Assembly (NCBI GenBank): GCA_037447655.1
Contig: JBBHKE010003100.1
Location: 9,574-69,435 of the forward strand
Length of the DNA stretch: 59,862 nt
DNA from: Zygnema cylindricum
Lineage: Eukaryota > Streptophyta > Zygnematophyceae > Zygnematales > Zygnemataceae
Direction: 5' to 3'
Numbering within the stretch: the first letter of the stretch is position 1; every line of letters starts with the position of its first letter. The position numbers and the translations under genes were made by a program. Below, piece by piece: positions 43,757-54,784 of this stretch. The notes below the pieces were generated by a model that had not been told where the DNA came from, did not search any database, and worked only from the letters and a program-made list of their open reading frames with translations.

Positions 43757-45667
43757 TCAACTCTTACAAACAAAATAAAAACACTCCCTCCCCTTTTTCC
43801 TTTTTCTTTTCTTTTTCCTTTTATATAACTTAAGAAATATGCTCTCGTATTTAAAACACTGCATTAGATGAAATGAAATTATAATTGCATCACACATTTC
43901 ATTTAGCATCCCACTTATCATAAATCCGAGCAAAGATTTTATCCACCTTATCTCTTTTCTATCCACACTAAATCCACTTTCCCTCTTGCAATTCAAACAA
44001 CCAGCCCCATCTCCAATCTGCAACACACACCCTGAGGCTAACCCTTTTACAGGCACACCTTCATAAATACCATCACTCCCTTTAGTGAGGTCAAACCCAT
44101 TACCCTCAAAACATGAACTTTCCTCACTCTCTCCCATGGATTTCTTTCCACTCTCACTTTCTAAATTTATTCCCAATAAACCTTTCTCCTCCCCTAAACC
44201 TTTCATTAAGTATTCCTCTTCTTCCTTATCCTTTAAAACTCCTAGTTTCACTTCTCCCCTTTCCTCGGAATCCGTCGAAGTCTCCTTTTCCGACCAGTTT
44301 TCTTTTTCCAAAATATCTAAAAAATTCTCCTCATTATTTTTATTTTTCCCTTTTTCAATAATTGGTCCTAGATCCGACTTACTCATTTCTAAGTCATACT
44401 TTCTACACTCCTTGACATCCACATCATGTCTAACTCCCTCAAGTACCTCCCTTCCTTTTACTTCTCTAATACCTCCAAAAGCACACTGTTGTCTTCGTGG
44501 AATTTCCGTGTACTTTTCTTTCTTCTCCATTCTACCGATGTGAAGAAGCTCTAAAACTTTTTCATCCTCTTTCTCCTCTTCCTCTTCGTCCTCCTCATCC
44601 ACATTCCAACTTCTAAGTTTTTCCAAACAAGGGCATTCCTCCATATAATGACCCGGTTCCCTACAAAAGAAGCAAACCCCTTTTTTCAAAGCTCCCGTGT
44701 CTTTTCTTCTCCCTCTTTTTCCACCAAAGTTTCGATAAGGTTTACCTTTGTCTTTCTTCCTCTCATCACGCTTCCGCTCGTCACCACCGTTCCTCTCATC
44801 ACGCTTCCGCTCGTCACCGCCGTTCCTCTCATCACGCTTCCGCCAATCACCACCAGCTGAAAATGCATTGACCCTGTCCTTTCCCCTACGAAGCTCCAAA
44901 GTGCTTTCCCTCACAAGAATTATCCCCATGGTAAAGCTCCAAGTCCATGAGGAGCCATCCATTGCCTGCATACGATAAATAATGCTTTCGTACTCACTTG
45001 GGAGTTTCATAAGTAGTGTATTAATCTTACCCTCCTCAGATTCTACACATCCCGCACTAGCTAGCTCAACATACAACGCAGCAATATCATTGCAAAACTC
45101 TATCATGCTACCGCCTTTATAAACATAGGCATCTATTTCCTGTATTACTAATTGCTGCCTCTGAATAGTCTCACTCTTATAAATCTGAATTAGTACTTCC
45201 CATATCTCTGAAGACTTGGTTAGACTTAAAAGAGTGATAGCTATCGACTTAGACACATATCTAAGTATGAGATGTTTTGCTATAGTGTTTTTGTATTCCC
45301 ATATTTTCCTGTCATTTTCTTCAGTTTTAATCCCTACATGTGGTACCATAGCTGAGAGCCTAGCTCCCCTCACCATAGGTGTCCCTTTTTCTTTCTCCCC
45401 TATTTCCCCATCCACGGAAAGATTTTTCCCTTCACCTTCCGTTGCATCTGAGCTCCGGATGATATTCTGGGCAGCCTCAGATGAATCTCCATAGTAAGCT
45501 CCTCCAAAGCCAGGTGGTGGACATCTCACTTGTCCCGAAACAATTCCCCATAAGTGTTTCTCAAAAAGCAATCCCGCCATTGTAAACTCCCAATAAGTGA
45601 AGTCTGTTCCATCGAACATAGGCACCCTAGATGGTGGGCCCATAACCTGAAACTCTGAGACCTCCAT
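43757..45667 (-). CDS. Gag protein of element C, 636 residues, intact
   Basis: It starts at ATG 45665-45667 inside the 5' LTR; codons 1-6 lie in the LTR. GPPSRVPMFDGTDFTYWEF (10-28) is the copia Gag start, and residues about 125-260 form the capsid-type helical region. A threefold GGDERKRDERN repeat (about 272-303) precedes a basic stretch and one CCHC knuckle at C332, C335, H340 and C345. After it come about 290 residues unlike usual Gag: an acidic run (EEDEEEEEKED), a long polar region, a hydrophobic segment near the end (SLLGFMISGML) and a Lys/Arg-rich tail (KRKKKRKRKK). No stop or shift is present. Gag would package element RNA. The C-terminal extension has no recognised role and could replace the missing pol space or bring a new function. 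Confidence 0.9.
   Translation of the reverse strand: MEVSEFQVMGPPSRVPMFDGTDFTYWEFTMAGLLFEKHLWGIVSGQVRCPPPGFGGAYYGDSSEAAQNIIRSSDATEGEGKNLSVDGEIGEKEKGTPMVRGARLSAMVPHVGIKTEENDRKIWEYKNTIAKHLILRYVSKSIAITLLSLTKSSEIWEVLIQIYKSETIQRQQLVIQEIDAYVYKGGSMIEFCNDIAALYVELASAGCVESEEGKINTLLMKLPSEYESIIYRMQAMDGSSWTWSFTMGIILVRESTLELRRGKDRVNAFSAGGDWRKRDERNGGDERKRDERNGGDERKRDERKKDKGKPYRNFGGKRGRRKDTGALKKGVCFFCREPGHYMEECPCLEKLRSWNVDEEDEEEEEKEDEKVLELLHIGRMEKKEKYTEIPRRQQCAFGGIREVKGREVLEGVRHDVDVKECRKYDLEMSKSDLGPIIEKGKNKNNEENFLDILEKENWSEKETSTDSEERGEVKLGVLKDKEEEEYLMKGLGEEKGLLGINLESESGKKSMGESEESSCFEGNGFDLTKGSDGIYEGVPVKGLASGCVLQIGDGAGCLNCKRESGFSVDRKEIRWIKSLLGFMISGMLNEMCDAIIISFHLMQCFKYESIFLKLYKRKKKRKRKKGRECFYFVCKS
45633..45647 (-). 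promoter_or_regulatory. Primer-binding site of C, exact match to initiator Met-tRNA anticodon arm
   Basis: Plus strand GGTGGGCCCATAACC is identical to 15 bases of plant initiator Met-tRNA (anticodon CAT in the middle) and abuts the LTR with no spacer. The primer would end within the 3' side of the anticodon stem, as in Drosophila copia, which uses a cleaved tRNA half. Confidence 0.8.
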
Positions 45668-46998
45668 TGGCCCTCAGAGTATGCAGATCCAAAAGAAGCT
45701 AATCTAGATAGTGCCGACTCCAAGTTAATATAAACCCAAGTGACTGACCCCTTGACAGTCAGAACCCCAATATAGATTCACCCCTGTGAAATAACACTTT
45801 CTGTGTGCTCAGTTCCACCACAGAATGCAAAGTTAGAATATGAGATTTGGACACATTCACCCACTTTGACTTTCCCTTATAAATACAGCCACCCTGGCAG
45901 ACAAAAACTCTGACCGACTACACCCCTGTGTAGCCTGGACTCCCCTGAGTCCGCAGCAAAAAGAATCACTGAAAATGGTCAAGTAAATTGATAGTTATGG
46001 CTGGCCAAAGTTTGCCATTTATACAAGGTGCTCTCTGGGAGAGGCAGCTACTTACCCAGAATTTTCTAAGTCCTATCCCCTCTCTAAAACTCTATCTACT
46101 GAGGTACGGACCAATCACATTACTGTATAGTACACAAAGGTACAGATGCCGGTGTACCTTCTGTACGGTCATCGTACAACATGGCTAAAATGCCAACAAA
46201 TGTCCTATCCGGATTCGCTCTTATAATCTCCGGAATTCCTGCCTTCAAATCTTAGCTCTCCACGTGGCGCCAGGTCATGCCGCGTCAAAATAAAAGGTAC
46301 CGTACAAGAAAGTACAAGTGCCGGAGTACTTTCTGTACGTACATTGTACGATGTCGCCATAGTGCGACATTTGTCATTCCCGGATTTGTTTTCTGCCGTT
46401 CCGGAAATTACGTAATCCCGTACGATGTTGCCACGTGTCATCCGGAGTGGCGGCGTCTGCAAACCGCCAAATTATCCTTTCGCGTAGCCGGCGCTAATCA
46501 CGGCCGTCCGATGTATTTCGGCATTCAATCGTTGCCGTTGAAAATTGGTGCGCGGTATTTGTTTCGCTATCGAAACAAATGCGCGGTATCCGTTCCGTCC
46601 CCGTATTGTACTCCGTACTATTCTAAACTGTCTCTATGTACTAAATATCGTAACCCAGTTAAATGGAAAATCCTATCTCCAACTATTTTAATATTTATCA
46701 AACCCTACACGTAGTAGCACTAGTCCTAGACTAAACGGACAAAGCTAACGGCTACTGGACGACTGACTGACGGTAGGTACCAGGATCAATTCCTGGGTCC
46801 GTCACATATATTTTTGGTAAACATACCTATATTATCAATTCCTGTCTCTCTGGAAAACTTAGGCAGCCATGGCTCTAGCTCCCTCTCCAGCCTTCAGTGA
46901 CTACGACAAGTGTGGGGGCTTGGAGAAGGGAGTCAGAGGCAGACTGCCTCTACTCTTTTCTATCTAACAAAGACCTAGAAAATACCCAAATATCAACA
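45648..46998 (-). repeat. 5' LTR of element C
   Basis: 1351 bp, apparently identical to 42378-43728. Its element-sense end encodes the first six codons of Gag. Confidence 0.93.
46735..46802 (+). other. tRNA-like segment in the 5' LTR of C
   Basis: The identical copy of 43465-43532. Confidence 0.45.
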
Positions 46999-47003
46999 GA
47001 GAA

Positions 47004-48062
47004 TGGTGTTATATTCATTGCAATTTTTGTGGATGATTTGCTGGTGTTATGTAAATCTACGAAAAAGATCAATAAGTTAAAGAAAGATCTTAGAAACATG
47101 TTTGATATAAAAGATCTAGGAGAGGCAAAATATATCTTGGGAATACAAATGGAAAGAGATAGGAGAAAAAGGATTACTGGACTTACTCAGAAAGAAGCTA
47201 TAGGGAATATGCTCAAGAAATTCCAAATGGAAAAGGCAAACAGTTGTACCACTCCCATGGACTTGAAGAAAATAAGTGATGGGAGTGTAGGAGAAGGAGA
47301 TATAGTCTTAGATAATCAAATGAGTCGCGAAGAAAGACAGTTTATGAAGTCTTTTCCTTACAGGCGGGTTGTAGGAAGTTTAATCTACTTTATGAGTTGT
47401 ACTAGGTCGAACATAGCGGCAGCAGTTGGAGTTCTCAGTAGGAGTCTTAATGATCCTAGAAAGAGAGACTAGGAGGCAGCAAAGAGAGTAATGAGATATC
47501 TGGTGGGAACAAGGGAATTATGGTTGCATTTAGGAGGGGAGAACACTAACATCACCACTTAGAGTGATCCCAATTATGGAGATGCACCTATGAGAAGATG
47601 CGCTTTTGGGTATTATTGTATGTGGGGGAAGGTGCTTGTTGTTGGAGTAGCAAGCAACAATAGGTGGTTGCTCAATCCACTATAGAGGCTGAGTACATGG
47701 CCTCTTGTTTTGTTGTGAAAGAATTGATGTGGGTAAAGTCTTTGTTACAAGAACTGGGGTACATGAAGAAAAGGGTGCATGAAGTCTTCTTTGTTAATCA
47801 GGCTGCAATTGCAATTGCAGCCTATCCAAAACATCATTTCAAAGCTGAACACAAAGACATAAAGCTGAGTTTTGTGAGGGATAAATTTGAAAAAAAAATT
47901 GTGAATCTTGTGTATAAACCAGATGGAGAAATGATTGCTTATATGATGACCAAACCTGTGCCCTCACCCAAATTTAAATATTGTAGAGAGATGTGTGGAC
48001 TAAAAGAAAAGATTAAATTAGAAGAGAAAATAAAAAGAGTGTTGAAATTACTAGATTTATGA
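47004..48062 (+). pseudogene. Copia D RT active site and RNase H, part after insertion C
   Basis: It continues ENGVIFIAIFVDDLLVLCKS with the active site as FVDD (47026-47037), then LGEAKYILGIQMERDR, VVGSLIYFMSCTRSNIAAAV, stop, and from 47664 QSTIEAEYMASCFVVKEL through KFKYCREMCGLKEK. The stops at 47470 and about 47560 inactivate RNase H. Confidence 0.87.
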
Positions 48063-49030
48063 AGTATTTTCTACGTCTGAGTAAGTTAGTGAAAAAAGAA
48101 AAGAAAAGCACAGCATTCTGCCTCCACCTCCTCCCTCTATCCCTCATACTTGTTGTAGTCACAGAAAGAAAGAGAGGGTGGTGGAGACATGGCTTCCTAG
48201 GCTCCTTAGGCAGGTCATAAGATGTGGCATAAGTCCCTTCTAACAAAAAGGTTGAGTCCGACAACACTCAAACCTACGACCGGCAGAGCGAGGCGTAGCC
48301 GTCACCATTAGCCTGTCTGTCGTTGAAGTCCTTTAGAGTACATGGGGTATGATTAGTATTTAAATGTGTCAGAGTTCACTAATCCAATTGATTCAATTAC
48401 GGATAAGTAACATAGAAACAAATTGGATTACAGTGCAAACATGAAACCGCACGAAACAAATTTACCAGACATCAATTTTCAACGTCTAGTATTCAAAGTC
48501 GTTTTGGATCCAACGGCACACATCATTGCCGAGATCCCATAATAGTCGTTATGGTGGTTTTTCAGGGGTGACATGACCTAGCGCCAGGTGGGAAGGTAAC
48601 ATTGGGAAGCGGGAATCTCAGAGAGCATGAGGGCAAGTTCGGAGGAGTCAATCGTCCATTGAATGGCCGAGTCATACACAGACCGTACTGAAAGTACACC
48701 GGCCACAATACCTTTCTGTACATTACAGTTCTCTGATTGGTTCATACATCAATATATAAGGATTGTGAGAGGGGTTTAAGACTTAGGAGAATTAGGAGGT
48801 AGCCGCCTCTCTCCTAATGAGCTTGTATATATTTTGGCATCTTTGCCACTTTATAATTATCGCCTAGTTTGGTGTTTTCAGTGATTTCTTTTGCTGCGGA
48901 CTCAAAGGAGTCTAGAGTGCACATGGGTGCAATCACGTCGTTTGTTTGTCTAATTGGATAGTTGTGATCTTAGATGAAAAAGGGTTAGTCAAAAACTAAC
49001 TAGAGGATTCTTGAATTCCGCAGTCCAATG
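48063..49030 (+). repeat. Probable 3' LTR of D, diverged
   Basis: A purine-rich GAAAAAAGAAAAGAAAAGCA (48091-48110) precedes motifs collinear with the C LTR: TTGTTGTAGTCAC, GAGACATGGCTTCC, a tRNA-like block, and CAGTGATTTCTTTTGCTGCG with GACTCAAAGGAGTC near 48880. Exact ends cannot be fixed. Confidence 0.6.
48250..48330 (-). other. tRNA-like segment, antisense to D
   Basis: The minus strand has an A-box-like AGGCTAATGGTGACGGC and a B-box-like GGTTTGAGTGT at tRNA spacing, with CGACA and TGTCG outside them able to pair. It lies at the LTR position where element C carries its own tRNA-like segment. Confidence 0.4.
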
Positions 49031-49540
49031 GGGGACACAGAATTGCAGTCGATTCGTTTGACGTCCGCTCATGCCAAGTCATGGGTTGTTGGCGGACCGT
49101 AGTTAAGGTTTTTTGTCACAACCGGGCATTTGGTATGACAACTTCTACCGTTAGACCCTTTATATTATTTTCCCAGTTTCATGGGACCATAACCTTACAG
49201 TTAAGCAGTGTAAGTAGTACTATTTTTTTCGGACGCTCCTGCACACCTATCTACGGCCCCTCCTCCGACCAGTACCAACCGCCAATTTCAATAATATTCG
49301 GTCAATTTATCTTGTACATCAATTTTGTACACCAAAAATGTGAGATATCTTGCTGGATTTCGATTGATGCGGCTCACACTAAAATTGTTTTCTTCAAAAA
49401 TTGCGACGGTTGAAAAAAAAAAACAAAAAAAACAACACTGCCTAAATTCAATAACCTCCGTAATTCAACACCTAAGCCCGGGGTGAGGTGGTTGTGTGGG
49501 TCCCCCTCCGTAAATTATAACCCTACTTAATTTAATAAGG
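49031..49540. other. Unannotated sequence
   Basis: An A-rich stretch (49415-49435) and otherwise nothing recognisable. The 110-codon plus frame has no known motif. Confidence 0.4.
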
Positions 49541-51397
49541 ATCGTAGAGACAATTTTTACAGCGCGCAGGTAGTTGCGTCAACTTTTTAAAAATTGTACA
49601 TTTTAAAAACAGATTAGTACAATTTACGTACCTTTGAGCTAAGATTTGACGGTAAATTCGTCGAACAACTTTTACTTGCGAAATATTGTAACAATCGGTT
49701 AAAAAACTGTCGCGCTTGCGAACGACGACCGTCATAAAAAAACAACAATTCACACGGCCGACCAAGGTTTACTGTGACAAAACTGGGGCAACCACATGCT
49801 AATAAAATTGTTGCGCGTAGGTAGTTTCTCACTCCACTTAAACTCCACTATGAGAGCACATGTTGGCATTTAAATTCGCCGCCAAATTGGAATGTAATCA
49901 TGACGGGTTACATTGAATTTAGGGCATGTTCCCATGTAACCGAACCTCTGAAACGTTACTTTGGATTTCAACGTTGATTTTACGGTGTATTTTTCAAAGT
50001 GTGTCTATGTCAATCAATACTTGCGCCTTCATAACTTCAAATATGTGAAAGTTGTAGACGTCTACAAAATGTGCGACAGTTTACAAAAGGAAATGTAGAC
50101 GACTACGCACAAAACTTCTTCAAATTGGTGACGTCTACAAAAACGGCAACGGCTGTAGACGTCGAGGTTTTTGTGACATTGTAGATGTTTAGGGTTTTGT
50201 GACATAGCGATGTCATGCTACCATGTGACGTCATCAGTACGTAGATTTTGCGCCATGGCTTCCCAATTTCGTTTTCTTATCTTTTATCATTCGATATGCC
50301 ATCAAACCTAGACCCAAAATATTCAAAAAAATGAAAAAAAAACATCTTTCATTTGATACTATTAATGTTGCATCTCGTGTAAATAAGAGAGAAAGAGGAG
50401 TGGTCGTGTGAGAAAAAGGGGGAGAGACGAGGACGACATAAAATTTTGCAAAAGACCCATGAATGAAAGTGGAGGTCTGAGACCCCAACAATTTTTTTCC
50501 CTACATGCTCGTCATTTTCGTACGTACATGCGCATGACGAGAAGGGGAAAAAAATTGAGTGTACTTTCCGTCGTTCAATTTTTTTGAAAATGTTTGACGC
50601 CTGCAATTCCAGTTTTCTATTCGTTAACAGGGTAGTATTTTGATAAAAATCAGGTTGCGGTTTGATTCCAGTGCAAGTGTGAAGATGAGCTGGAAGTGGG
50701 AAGTGATGATAATATCGCCAAATTGTCTTACCTTCCAATTTCCATATTGACGCAAAATATATTTGTGTTTTTGCCCATTTTTCGTACAGCGTAATATTTT
50801 CTCGTTGCAAGTCCCATTTTTTGTGAAAACGACGAAAAAAACCCTTGAACACATGGGAACACGCCCTTAGACAAAAATTAAAGGACGACGTCATATAGAT
50901 AAATTAGCTCGCACGAAATGAAATAAACTTTGTACAAGATAAGAAAACGTACCTGCGTAGAAAAATGGATGAAACTAAATGATAAAAACGCGCGTCGTCA
51001 CGTAGGAATATTGTTCTTTAAGTGCGTACTTTATTTAGCCTTTATGTGCGCATTTTACTTTTTACGTGCCCATTTACCATGCGCGGCAAAGTCGCTGAAG
51101 TTAGGAAGTACCTGCGGGCAGCAACAATTTTATTTACCTGTGGTTGCCGCAGTTTTGTTACCGTAAACCTTGGCCGACCGTGTGAATTGTTGGTCTTTTT
51201 ATGACGGTCGTCGTTTGCATGCGCGACACTTTTTTAACCGGTCGTTATAATATTTCGCAAGTAAAAGTTGTTCGACGGATTGACCGTCAAATCTAAACTC
51301 AAAAGGTACGGAAATTGTATTAATCTGTACCTAAAATGTACAATTTTTGACAAAGCTAACGCAACTACCTGCGCGCAACAAAAATTGTCTCTGCGAT
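49541..51397. repeat. Long inverted repeat, arms about 290 bp, with nested MITE
   Basis: The left arm 49541-49830 begins ATCGTAGAGACAATTTTT. The right arm, about 51106-51397, is its reverse complement with roughly 85-90% identity by eye. No transposase is seen in the loop, which contains the MITE at 49922-50866. It could be a non-autonomous long-TIR (MULE-like) or fold-back element; no target duplication was identified. Confidence 0.75.
49922..50866. mobile_element. MITE with 16-bp TIRs and TTA target duplication
   Basis: Termini are GGGCATGTTCCCATGT and its near-perfect inverse ACATGGGAACACGCCC (15 of 16), flanked by TTA at 49919-49921 and 50867-50869. The PIF/Harbinger-type duplication and the lack of transposase in 945 bp support a MITE. 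A GTAGACGTCTAC palindrome and related GTAGACG motifs recur at 50055-50165. Confidence 0.85.
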
Positions 51398-53885
51398 TAG
51401 CAATTCCCTTTAAAAAACCTGTCATTCAATACCACCCCTCGCTCCCAAGGGCATTTGCGTGGTTCACACTTGAAAAAGGGGAAAACGGTATGGTATGAAA
51501 ACGGTACTTTTTTTTGTCCGCCGTGAACTGCACATGACGCTAACCTATGTCAACTAACCTATCGTGATATGAGTCACTTGTCCGTACAAAATGTAAACGC
51601 TTTGCGGACATGATATGTACGAAGCCTTCCAAATCAAACTGTACTGCCACGCAAGCGTTTGTACACGCAAGCGTTTGTAAAGACCGAAAAAAACCCCGGA
51701 GGAACTTAGAACATGCCCACAAAAGAAACCACGGGCGCCCGAATAAATAAACATCTAGGGAAATTCTTTTTCATATTAGACCTATTCTAGTAAATTCACT
51801 GTCGCTTTGACACTACCATTTCCGTAGTCACTACCGTTTGCCTAGTTTCAATGACTACGAATTGTTAGGGTAGAAAATGTGTGGAAGTTTTAGATGAATG
51901 CATGTATTTCGGGATATAATCTAATGATATTGAATGAGGCTCCTTATAGAGCAATCTCCTCGCAGCTTTTCCTTCTCATTTATTTGAGAATCATGTTTGG
52001 AAGGTTGAATAAAAGCGATGAATGTCGAGTTACTTGCTATTTTGAGACTGGTGAAGAGATGTGGTGGAAAGTAACATGCGCTTTTATATTTTGAATGGAT
52101 TTTCAAAGGATGAATTTCGATGGCTTTAATAGAATAAATCGCTATACTGAGTGCTCTTGCTAGATTGTTGCCATTTGGCAGTAAATGAGAGCATTACCAT
52201 TATGTATTATGATATTATATTATGTATTATGATATTATTTTGTGTTAAGATAGCCTATTGCTCCCATTATATACATTCCTTTGTTTTTCGCCTTTAAATT
52301 TGGAGAAAGCGGTCGTCTCAGACATGGGATCCTATAGTATTGAACTCTGAAGGATACTAAAGGGCTAGGAAGAAAAGCATTTTTTTTTGTCGTGCTTCCT
52401 ATCCTGTTGAGTGGGAGTGCATTGTCCGTAGAGTACATCTTTACTGAGAGATGCTCGTAGAAAGATGCTCGTTTGGTAGAAATCTGTACTTTCAGTGTAA
52501 AAGCTTTTCCAATACTCTGGAATTTCTTAGAACCATGTCTCACACGAAGAAGTTTGGAATCTTTCTAGAACTGAGCCTCTTTTTTTTTGTCGTGAAATTT
52601 GATAGAAAATTTTTGATGTTGCATGGTTAAATATTCAGAGCTGAAAAGGATCTTGTCAGGTGAAGGCAAGTATTAAATACATTTCAAGATGTAACCATAG
52701 GTATAATCCAAAATGTGAGCAAGACTGTAGAAAAGAAATAAAAGCAACCTAATTTACATTCCAAAATAGTTCTACCAAATATCGAATCAGGCTCATTGAT
52801 ACAAACAACTAAAAGTTTTTTGGACCATAAGTCAGTTTACCATTATTGTACCTCTTTAACAAAGTTTTTTTACGTAAATGGTTTGTTTTCCAGAGTGTCT
52901 CGCATAAAATATTTTAACACTATTCGAATTAGGATTGCATAGATATTTCTTGTGGTAAGATAAACCACAACGGAGCTATTCTTCTCACACTTAGCTCCTT
53001 AAGAGTACTACATAAATGATTTAGCTTGATAGTGTTTACTTTAATTAGGTATTTTTCCTCACCAAAATTACGAAGCGCCATCAAATAGACATTTAATTCT
53101 TGATGTGAATAGTAAAACAACCTCCTCACTAGATCATATTGTTTTATTAGGAATAATTATTAATGTTATTAAATCTGAATGTTGATTAATATTATTAAAG
53201 TTACTCAGGCCTTATAAAAACTATCATAATGCCTACAATAGATACATTTCGCCTGTTGGAGATCCTTAAAAAAAAAAAAAACCTTCATGTCCACCATCAT
53301 GACATTTACTTGGCAAAATTTACAAAACGTGGACAAGTCCACACTATTACTGTCGACAATTCATCCTTAAATTTGTTCCAAGATCAAGAACTTATACAAA
53401 CAGTATTTCCCAGTCACGAACAAAAAAATATAAGAACCAGTGTTTTTGGACCATCTTATCTTCTTAAAGAAACAATACCCACTGAGCTTTACTGAAAAAC
53501 GAGATGGGAAACCATCTAAATACATGGGAACAACGAAGAGATGTAGAATTAAAAAAATTGACATGGGAAAAAGCATGCCAATTTTTTTAAGGGACAACGA
53601 ATAGAAAAAGGAAAATTAATAAAATACGCAAAAAAAAAAAAATGCAAAAAAAAACTAACAAAAAATACTCAAAATAAACCGAAAGAAAAAAAAAACACTT
53701 ATTAAAAGCAACGCCCATAAATCCAGTCAAATCTGTTTAAGATTTTTCATGAAATCCGAAGCAAATATTATAACAAACCAACTGCTAATCCACCGCTACC
53801 CTTACCTAAGTTACAATCACATTTTGATAAAATCACACTACTCTGCTAACATTCACTTACACACCCATTCATTTCAACCATGGTA
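51398..53885. other. AT-rich sequence without recognised genes
   Basis: No open frame with known motifs. A 21-bp unit TATGTATTATGATATTATAT repeats twice at 52200-52242. The 88-codon plus frame at 53229-53495 is unrecognised and probably chance. Confidence 0.4.
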
Positions 53886-54761
53886 TGTTGTTCTGTGGAT
53901 ACTACACCCACTGAAGATAAGGCAAGAGTAGTCATCACAAAATTAAAACAAGCAAGAAGCTCTCACAGATGATAAAAAAAACATACAACTTTTTAACACA
54001 GCCAAAGACAATTTAGCCAACTAAATGGCATACAAATATGTCACAATGCAGATAATACAAAAAGAAACACAAGTGCAAATTTACACGAAAATCTGCAAAC
54101 AGGTCTGAGAGTAACTCTTAGTCAAAGATATCAAAATGCTAAAGCAAAATTTGATACAACAAGTTCCTTACTTCTAAAATGATTAAGTCCTACTTTTATA
54201 CCAAAAAAATCTATCTTTCTAAAGACTAGCATTCACTCACTATCCTAATCAAGGTAAAAAGGCATATCAACCATGCATCAATATTATCTACCAGATCTAA
54301 GCAGGATACCTGAATATTTAACCGTATGTCATACAAAATGAACGTAGACTGAGTCCTTAATCAAACAAAACACCTTTATGTACAAAATAGGGATATGTTA
54401 TGTCACATTATACTATAAAAAAACACGTCGGATAATCATAAACGTGGTCTCGGCTGACGAGCGTCTGTCGGCAGCAAATCCCCGCCGTCCATCTTTGAGG
54501 AGTTTCATCCAAGATGAAACTTTGTGTGACACCTCGGTTTTCCGGTGAATCTGAGTCGGAGAACCGAGTCTTGCGGAGTGTCTCATTTCACTTTGGTGAC
54601 GCGTGTCCCGTTAGTGTGATACAGAGTGTACTCTCTCACTGTTCACTGTCACACTAATTCTGGTACATATTGAACCAAGCTTCCACAAAATAAACTGAGT
54701 ACTCAAAAGACACTCCCCTCACATAGGAGGCTTAGTGAGGACTAAAGCTTTAAAAACAACA
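53886..54761 (-). repeat. 3' LTR of copia E2
   Basis: 876 bp, TGTTGTTCTG...AACAACA, with CTCCCC (the polypurine tract on the minus strand) following. It is very similar to 56916-57797, apart from a 6-bp deletion near the gag start and scattered substitutions. Confidence 0.88.
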
Positions 54762-54784
54762 CTCCCCTAAAGCTTTAGACTCTA

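Larger units (their letters stand above)
42378..46998 (-). mobile_element. Gag-only LTR retrotransposon C, nested in RT of D
   Basis: Two 1351-bp LTRs (42378-43728 and 45648-46998) appear identical over their full length, including every small reading frame. They are flanked by a GAGAA duplication. The 1.9-kb interior holds one open reading frame (Gag) and no protease, integrase, RT or RNase H. A purine tract (43729-43741 on minus) lies next to the 3' LTR, and a half-tRNA primer site next to the 5' LTR. Removing C restores the codons E-D-E-N-G-V-I-F of D. It must depend on pol from another element; LTR and Gag similarity point to the D family. Confidence 0.93.
39655..48062 (+). mobile_element. 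Ty1/copia retrotransposon D, 5'-truncated, interrupted by element C
   Basis: The second half of gag, protease, integrase, RT and RNase H follow on the plus strand with scattered stops. Element C (42378-46998) sits inside RT. Without C this part is about 3.8 kb. An LTR-like segment of the same family follows at 48063-49030. Confidence 0.87.

Noticed and set aside
53229-53495. 88-codon frame MPTIDTFRLLEIL...
   Set aside because: No recognised motif, contains a poly-Lys run from an A-tract, and lies in AT-rich non-coding DNA.
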